Source of the DNA: Saprospiraceae bacterium
GTDB taxonomy: Bacteria > Bacteroidota > Bacteroidia > Chitinophagales > Saprospiraceae
DNA: 64,000 nt
Reading direction: 5' to 3'
Assembly: GCA_016718205.1 (NCBI GenBank)
Contig: JADKEB010000020.1
Coordinates: 26,527-90,526, forward strand
Made by a program: the position numbers and the translations under genes. Shown piece after piece: positions 58,910 through 64,000 of the stretch. The first letter of the stretch is position 1, and each line of letters begins with the position of its first letter. The notes beneath the pieces are model-generated. The model made no database searches. It was not told where the DNA came from and was given only the letters and a program-made list of their open reading frames with translations.

Positions 58910-60634
58910 ATGAGATCATTCATTTATTTTCTGGTGATTTTAATTTCACTGGGTGCATGCACCAATTCTGGTACAAAAAAGAACAAGTACACATTTTCTA
59001 TAGCCATTCCTGACTCCTTGAGTGCTGGTATAGTTGATGGCAGATTGATATTGATGCTTTCCGACAATCCGGATAAAGAACCAAGATTTGAAATATCCGA
59101 TGGACCAAAAACAAAAATAGCATTTGGAAAAAACATCGAAAACTGGACAAAAGATCAGACCATCGAATTTACAGGTGAAGAATTTGGTTATCCCTACACC
59201 GCAATGAGCGAAGTACCTGAAGGTGAGTATTATGTACAGGCGCTCCTGCACAAATATGAAACTTTTAAGCTGGCCACAGGAAATACGGTCAAATTACCCA
59301 TGGACAGAGGTGAAGGTCAACAATGGAACCAGGCTCCCGGCAACCTGTACAGTACACCAGTCAAAATTACGCTAAAATCAGGAAGCAGCACTACCATCAA
59401 TCTTGATAAAATCATCCCAAAAATCAAAGAACCTGAGGATACTGAATGGGTAAAACATATCAAGTTTAAAAGTACACTTTTGTCTGAATTTTGGGGAAGA
59501 GATATCCACCTGGGAGCACATATTTTATTGCCCAAAGACTGGACTGCCAACAAAAATGTAAAGTACCCGCTCGCTATTTATCACGGACATTTTCCGGACG
59601 ATTTTTCCGGGTTCAGGACTACGCCACCTGACACGACGATACCTTGTCAATACAGTGACAGATTTAAGCTGGAATGCTATAACAGAATAGAGCAACAAGA
59701 GGCATACGATTTTTATAAGATCTGGTCAGGTCCGAATTTTCCAAGAGTTATCGCCATAGAAATACAGCATCCTACGCCCTATTATGATGATTCTTATGCT
59801 GTCAATTCTGCGTGTCAGGGACCTTACGGCGATGCTATTACTTATGAATTGATCCCGTATATCGAACAACAATTCAGGGGCATCGGGCAAGGATGGGCGA
59901 GATTTATGTATGGAGGCTCCACCGGCGGTTGGGAAGCTCTTGCTGCTCAGGTATTTTATCCGGATGAATACAATGGTTGTTTTGCTGCATGTCCTGATCC
60001 TATAGACTTCAGAGCATTTACAGTGGTAGATATTTATAAGGATAAAAATGCCTATTTTCTGGATAGCCAACATAAAAAAACACCAAGACCAGGACACAGA
60101 GATTATTTAGGACATGTGAGCAGTACACTTCAGGAAATGAATTACAGGGAACTTGTGCTGGGGGACAAATCAAGGTCCGGACAGCAGTGGGATATCTGGG
60201 AAGCGACGTATTCTCCTATGGACAAAGAAGGCTATCCTGCAAGAATTTGGGACAAAGTCACGGGTGAAATAGATTCTACAATCGCCAATCACTGGAAAGA
60301 AAATTTTGACCTTACATACATCATGAAGCGTGACTGGCCAAAAATAGGCCAGAAACTAAAAGGAAAAATCAGGATATACTGCGGAGATATGGACAATTAT
60401 TATCTCAACAATGCGGTATATCTTACTGAAGAATTTCTCAAATCCACCAATGACCCATATTATGATGGAGAAGTGGATTACGGCGACCGTGCCGAACACT
60501 GCTGGAATGGTGACCACAGTCAACCCAATGCCATATCAAGACTTCGGTACCATCGCATGTTTATACCAAAATGGACCAAAGAAATGGTCAAGACTGCTCC
60601 CAAAGGGGTTGATCTGAAAAGCTGGAGGTACTGA
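58910..60634 (+). CDS. Lipoprotein with esterase-like alpha/beta-hydrolase domain
   Basis: A 574-residue lipoprotein: LGAC lipobox with Cys17. Residues about 25-185 are beta-rich. The C-terminal part resembles putative esterases (enterochelin-esterase-like): nucleophile motif GGSTGG at 335-340, and a histidine in NGDHSQPNAISR. Probably on the outer membrane or periplasmic face. Substrate unknown. The next gene starts 13 bases later. Confidence 0.78.
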   Translation: MRSFIYFLVILISLGACTNSGTKKNKYTFSIAIPDSLSAGIVDGRLILMLSDNPDKEPRFEISDGPKTKIAFGKNIENWTKDQTIEFTGEEFGYPYTAMSEVPEGEYYVQALLHKYETFKLATGNTVKLPMDRGEGQQWNQAPGNLYSTPVKITLKSGSSTTINLDKIIPKIKEPEDTEWVKHIKFKSTLLSEFWGRDIHLGAHILLPKDWTANKNVKYPLAIYHGHFPDDFSGFRTTPPDTTIPCQYSDRFKLECYNRIEQQEAYDFYKIWSGPNFPRVIAIEIQHPTPYYDDSYAVNSACQGPYGDAITYELIPYIEQQFRGIGQGWARFMYGGSTGGWEALAAQVFYPDEYNGCFAACPDPIDFRAFTVVDIYKDKNAYFLDSQHKKTPRPGHRDYLGHVSSTLQEMNYRELVLGDKSRSGQQWDIWEATYSPMDKEGYPARIWDKVTGEIDSTIANHWKENFDLTYIMKRDWPKIGQKLKGKIRIYCGDMDNYYLNNAVYLTEEFLKSTNDPYYDGEVDYGDRAEHCWNGDHSQPNAISRLRYHRMFIPKWTKEMVKTAPKGVDLKSWRY

Positions 60635-60647
60635 TCATCATTGGATT

Positions 60648-61532
60648 ATGTCGTTTTCAGCATTATTTGATCACAAATTGTACCAAAAGTCATCCAAAAT
60701 CTGTCTGCTGTGCAATCAGACTTCATATGATTTTGGTAAAAAAAGATATTTGTTTGATCTGATCGCTGACGAAGGAAAACTTCACTGTCTCTTGCTTCCT
60801 GAACATGGGCTTTTTTCAGAGATACAGGATCAGGAAAATGTGGACGATGTGAGATATAGAGGAGTTCAATGCTACTCTTTGTACAATAAAAGAATGAAGG
60901 TCACTGGTGCTGAAAAATACATGGCACAAGGGTGTGATCTGGTAGTCATAGATATTTTTGATGTAGGAGTGCGGTATTATACCTACAGTACTCATATGTT
61001 TGGTTTGCTCAGGATGTTGGATACTTATTATGCAGGAATGCCTGTTATGATCATAGACAGAATAAATCCTGCCGGGACAAGGATAGAAGGTACCATCATA
61101 CAGGAAGAGTACACTTCTTTTCTGGGTGCATCAGGAATGATCCACAGGCATGGAATGAGTACCGGTCAACTATGCCGATGGCACATAAAAAGCAACAAAC
61201 TTTCTATCAACATACATGACGTGACATTTGATACAAAATATTTTCAGTTTATCATGCCTTCACCCAATCTGCCTTCATCAGAATCCTTGATGGTGTATCC
61301 CGGACAGTGTTTCTGGGAGGCCACCACACTGAGCGAAGGAAGGGGTACTACTAGACCATTTGAGATTTTCGGCCATCCGGATCTCACTGTGGAAAAGGCT
61401 GAACAAATCAGTCAGATGTTCAATCAAAAAATTTTGAAATTAGCCTTTCTCCGTCCAATAAAGTTTATACCCGTTTATCACAAACACAAAGACAAGACCT
61501 GTACCGGCTGGCAATTGTCGATACAAAATCAT
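60648..61532 (+). pseudogene. namZ-like exo-beta-N-acetylmuramidase (DUF1343), 5' part
   Basis: The first about 295 codons of a NamZ-family enzyme, which removes non-reducing MurNAc from peptidoglycan fragments. PEHGLF (51-56), VIDIFDVGVRYYTY, MPSPNLPSSES and GRGTTRPFEIFGHPD are family signatures. No signal peptide is seen. The frame enters the insertion sequence after SIQNH and stops within it at 61571. The missing C-terminus is at 63653-63880. Confidence 0.9.
61528..61532 (+). repeat. Flanking ATCAT, left
   Basis: ATCAT here and at 63648-63652 bracket the insertion sequence, one and two bases from its terminal repeats. Probably the target duplication. Confidence 0.5.
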
Positions 61533-61597
61533 CTTAACCCAAGTTGCAAATTAGTGAGTATAACTTACTGATAAACAGCATTATGTCACTTTTAAAT

Positions 61598-63451
61598 TTA
61601 TAATTGGGTCACTACTTTTGTTCTTCTTACATACGGTCTATCTTTAAATATTAATGCACTATATATCTTTTTTACCTCTTCATTGGCCTGTGTACAGGTT
61701 TTTAATATTGCTTTTTTATTTCCTTTTACATCCATTGTAGTGGTGGTTATTCTTTGCGTTTTGAGTTTTTCCACTATGGTCGTCCAACTATATTGAATAT
61801 TTTGATCTTTGAGTTGTATTCTTATAAAATTGACTATTTGATAGGCAAGTATGCTTAACCATATATGTGTTTCTATGTACTTATCCTTCTGATGAAAGAC
61901 GGGGCGTACGTTTAGGTCTGATTTCAAACATTTGAAACTGGCTTCTACTTCTCTTGTCAGATTGTATCCATCCCATATTTCTGTATCACTGAGTTCTTTT
62001 TTTGAAAATCTTAAAAAGTACTCTCCTTTCGGCTTTTCATTTTCTTTGTTTCGTTCCCATTTTATGTCTGTGATCACCCCTTTTTGATCATCCTGTACAT
62101 AGGTAATCTCATAGTGCTGTGCTACTTTTGCAAATTGATCTTTGAGTCGTCCCACGTGCTCATGTACTTTTATTATCGTCTTGACGCGTCTAGGTAGGGT
62201 AAGACCTTCTTTTAGATAGCTTAATTTTTCTTCGAACCGTTTTGTTATTTTAGTGTCTATCGATTCTTCCTTGATTTTTTTCTGATCGCTGGCTATTTGT
62301 AACATGATTTCATCATTGGCCAGTACAATTTTTCTCACCTGTATCTTATTCCCTTTATTGTCTTGCAATTGGGTAAATTCTTCTGTCAATACTTTATATT
62401 CATCAGGAGTGGTGCGACTGACACAGATATAATCAAACTTATCCTTTACCAGCTTTAAATTATCATCCGTGGTGATGCCGGCATCAAATACAAGTAGGGG
62501 CTTTTCTTCGTCTTTATTAAATTGTCTTTCAATGTATTGAAGCATCGATTGTAAGGTCTCAGGTTCGCTGACATTGCCATCCCAAAATTCACTCCCTCTG
62601 ACAAATCCAAGGCTATCTATGGCCAGTGCTAAACTAATCAGGCGACAGTCATTTCTTTTTTGTTTACTCCTGCCAAATTGGGCTCTTTTTGAACTGCCCA
62701 TCATCCCCTCAAAGTGTATATTGGTCAGATCAAATATGATCACTTTGCTCCTTTGAGAAAACATATTTTTGCATACATTATATATTTTGCTTTCTATCAC
62801 AGCTTTATTCGTATACAATATTTCTGCTACTTTATATAATTGATACCGAGTTACCTTATCTACATCTTCATCATAGAGCTCCATGGTAGCAGAGTTTTCT
62901 CTGAGCCATCTCTCGGTCTCCAATTCGCTGCCAGGATGTATCATCTTGGCGGTGATGAGGGCTTTTGCCATTACCATATCTTTGCCGCTCATACCCAATG
63001 ATGTCATGATATCATCGATCTCTAATCTTTCAAATGCTTGCTTTACTAACCACTCGCCCCCCAAATCTCTGCTCTCTATCTCTTCAGCACTTTCTAAATC
63101 TACCTCAACATATTGTTTTACAGCAACTTGGGTGCTTTCCACCCCTTTCTTCGATTTTGATCTTGGTGAAGAAAAGGTACCGTTTTTAATGATTTTCCTG
63201 GCAAATTTGTGGGCCAACTGTTCAACGACTTCATCGTCGATGGCAAACAATGACACCGTGCCGGTGAGTATTTCTTCGATTCGATCCGCTAAGTACTTGT
63301 GTTTGGGGACGGGAAGCTCATCTAGCGTACCGAGATTGAGCAAAACAATTTGACGAGTTTTATCCCCAATTCTATATGCGTGAATCAATCGATAGTAATG
63401 ATAGGTCTTACTACTATTTTTGTTCTTCTTTGTGACTTGTCGTATGTACAT
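61598..63451 (-). CDS. IS1634-family transposase
   Basis: A DDE transposase of 617 residues. The N-terminal part includes YHYYRLIHAYRIGDKTRQIV; the catalytic region has VIIFDLTNIHFEG, ISLALAIDSLGFVRGSEFWD and LVFDAGITTDDNL (first acidic residues), and the C-terminal WDGYNLTREVEASFKCLKSD with the third acidic residue. The ATG at 63451 is chosen because a -7 box lies just upstream at 63457-63464; an ATG at 63490 would lie before that box. No frameshift. Confidence 0.92.
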   Translation of the reverse strand: MYIRQVTKKNKNSSKTYHYYRLIHAYRIGDKTRQIVLLNLGTLDELPVPKHKYLADRIEEILTGTVSLFAIDDEVVEQLAHKFARKIIKNGTFSSPRSKSKKGVESTQVAVKQYVEVDLESAEEIESRDLGGEWLVKQAFERLEIDDIMTSLGMSGKDMVMAKALITAKMIHPGSELETERWLRENSATMELYDEDVDKVTRYQLYKVAEILYTNKAVIESKIYNVCKNMFSQRSKVIIFDLTNIHFEGMMGSSKRAQFGRSKQKRNDCRLISLALAIDSLGFVRGSEFWDGNVSEPETLQSMLQYIERQFNKDEEKPLLVFDAGITTDDNLKLVKDKFDYICVSRTTPDEYKVLTEEFTQLQDNKGNKIQVRKIVLANDEIMLQIASDQKKIKEESIDTKITKRFEEKLSYLKEGLTLPRRVKTIIKVHEHVGRLKDQFAKVAQHYEITYVQDDQKGVITDIKWERNKENEKPKGEYFLRFSKKELSDTEIWDGYNLTREVEASFKCLKSDLNVRPVFHQKDKYIETHIWLSILAYQIVNFIRIQLKDQNIQYSWTTIVEKLKTQRITTTTMDVKGNKKAILKTCTQANEEVKKIYSALIFKDRPYVRRTKVVTQL

Positions 63452-63456
63452 GGGGG

Positions 63457-63464
63457 CAAAGGTA
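63457..63464 (-). promoter_or_regulatory. Transposase -7 box
   Basis: TACCTTTG on the minus strand, with TTG 20 bases upstream as -33. It ends 5 bases before the ATG at 63451, so the transcript may be leaderless. Confidence 0.5.
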
Positions 63465-63652
63465 ATATTCCGATTTGACATACGCAACAACTATGGGTCA
63501 CTACACATCAGACCAAAAAATACAATACATTGATAGTCAGCTGTTTAATATTTTTGGGCACTCAAAAAAAGGCATTTTGTGGATAAATAGTTAAAAAAGA
63601 CCATTTGGGGTGCTTTTGCATTGGCTTATTTGCAACTTGGGTTAAATATCAT

Positions 63653-63880
63653 TGTATATTTGGCACCTTGACATTGATGCGTTGGGTAAATGAAATGATG
63701 GGATATGGAGCATTCTGGCGGCAAGGGCCTTATGAATTTGATTCTAATGCCACTGATGCACAACTGTTGATTGGTGACGATGACCTTATCGCTTATGTCA
63801 ATGGGATAATGGAAGAGGAAGAAGTCAAGAAGAAACTTCACAAAAGTGAGGAAGACTGGAGAAATGGTTTACTGTCATAA
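63653..63880 (+). pseudogene. namZ-like gene, 3' part
   Basis: In the frame that joins the 5' part, codons resume with CIFGTLTLMRWVNEMMGYG, then WRQGPYEFD and LLIGDDDLI, the C-terminal DUF1343 pattern (PYEY...LI-GD). It ends at a normal stop. The insertion therefore interrupts, rather than truncates, the gene. Confidence 0.8.
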
Positions 63881-63928
63881 GATTTGGAAATGATAATAAA
63901 TATGTCAACTTGTGGAAATCCGAATAAT

Positions 63929-63936
63929 TATCTTTG
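63929..63936 (+). promoter_or_regulatory. Candidate -7 box at the window end
   Basis: TATCTTTG, with TTG 16 bases upstream. It would drive a gene beyond the window; no start codon context is visible. Confidence 0.35.
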
Positions 63937-64000
63937 TTTTTGGTATTTGGGAAAAATAACAAGATACAGATATAAGGGTACTTGCCGCTGAAATTTGGCA

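Larger units (their letters stand above)
61533..63647 (-). mobile_element. IS1634-family insertion sequence
   Basis: About 2.1 kb, bounded by perfect 18-base inverted repeats TTAACCCAAGTTGCAAAT at 61534-61551 and its complement at 63628-63645. It carries one transposase gene. It splits the namZ-like gene in two, and the flanking ATCAT copies suggest a short target duplication. The element looks intact and may be active. Confidence 0.9.

Noticed and set aside
1..64000. CRISPR array or prophage
   Set aside because: No regularly spaced direct repeats and no phage structural, terminase or cas genes were seen.

Overview
The window looks like a Bacteroidota chromosome, probably from the Saprospiria. 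Four things point there. Many genes are preceded by the phylum-specific -7 box TAnnTTTG. The ribosomal genes are in Bacteroidota order, ending rpsM-rpsK-rpsD-rpoA-rplQ. There are phylum-typical secreted proteins, including a remnant with a C-terminal tail like a type IX secretion sorting domain. Base composition is AT-rich. No plasmid, phage or CRISPR locus is visible.

Layout. 1-3.8 kb: minus-strand nuoA-B-C-D-E-F of respiratory complex I, with nuoF cut by the window edge. 3.9-11.5 kb: accessory genes on both strands: a small orphan gene flanked by related recombination-site-like repeats, an AAA ATPase, a DUF6508-like protein, a Tat-exported Gfo/Idh/MocA oxidoreductase, an ECF sigma factor with its probable membrane anti-sigma factor, and a repetitive helical protein. 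11.8-17.9 kb: a flippase and a GH16 glycosidase, the tail of a lost subtilase, a lipid A-type acyltransferase, a helical-repeat protein and a lipoprotein with an internal stop. 18.0-36.8 kb: one long minus-strand str-S10-spc-alpha ribosomal superoperon (rpsL to rplQ, with fusA, secY, map, infA and rpoA). 37.3-43.9 kb: pdxA, a LysE transporter, alkB, an MqsR-like toxin with a Panacea-domain antitoxin, tRNA-Gln and miaB. 43.9-47.3 kb: a type II restriction-modification locus (methyltransferase with an SNase-like tail, GIY-YIG-like protein, MjaI-type endonuclease) followed by a Uma2 nuclease. 47.3-61.5 kb: a sigma-54 type regulator, a class IV aminotransferase, two M14 peptidases, comM/yifB, a ferredoxin and its reductase, fumarylacetoacetase, a lipoprotein esterase, and a namZ-like muramidase gene. 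61.5-63.6 kb: an IS1634-type insertion sequence that has split the namZ-like gene; its C-terminal codons resume on the far side.

The housekeeping blocks are ordinary. The most interesting parts are the restriction locus with its methyltransferase-nuclease fusion; the toxin-antitoxin pair whose MqsA-like zinc ribbon has lost three of four ligands; a duplication of the rplO start region that creates a leader ORF inside the ribosomal operon; an inverted repeat straddling the sigma-gene promoter; and a family of structured inverted-repeat (MITE-like) elements.

Four genes (nuoA, nuoD, the acyltransferase, comM) carry single-base frameshifts, mostly in homopolymers, and one lipoprotein gene has an in-frame TAG. 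Because nuo genes are normally kept intact, assembly or base-calling error is the first explanation for the frameshifts.
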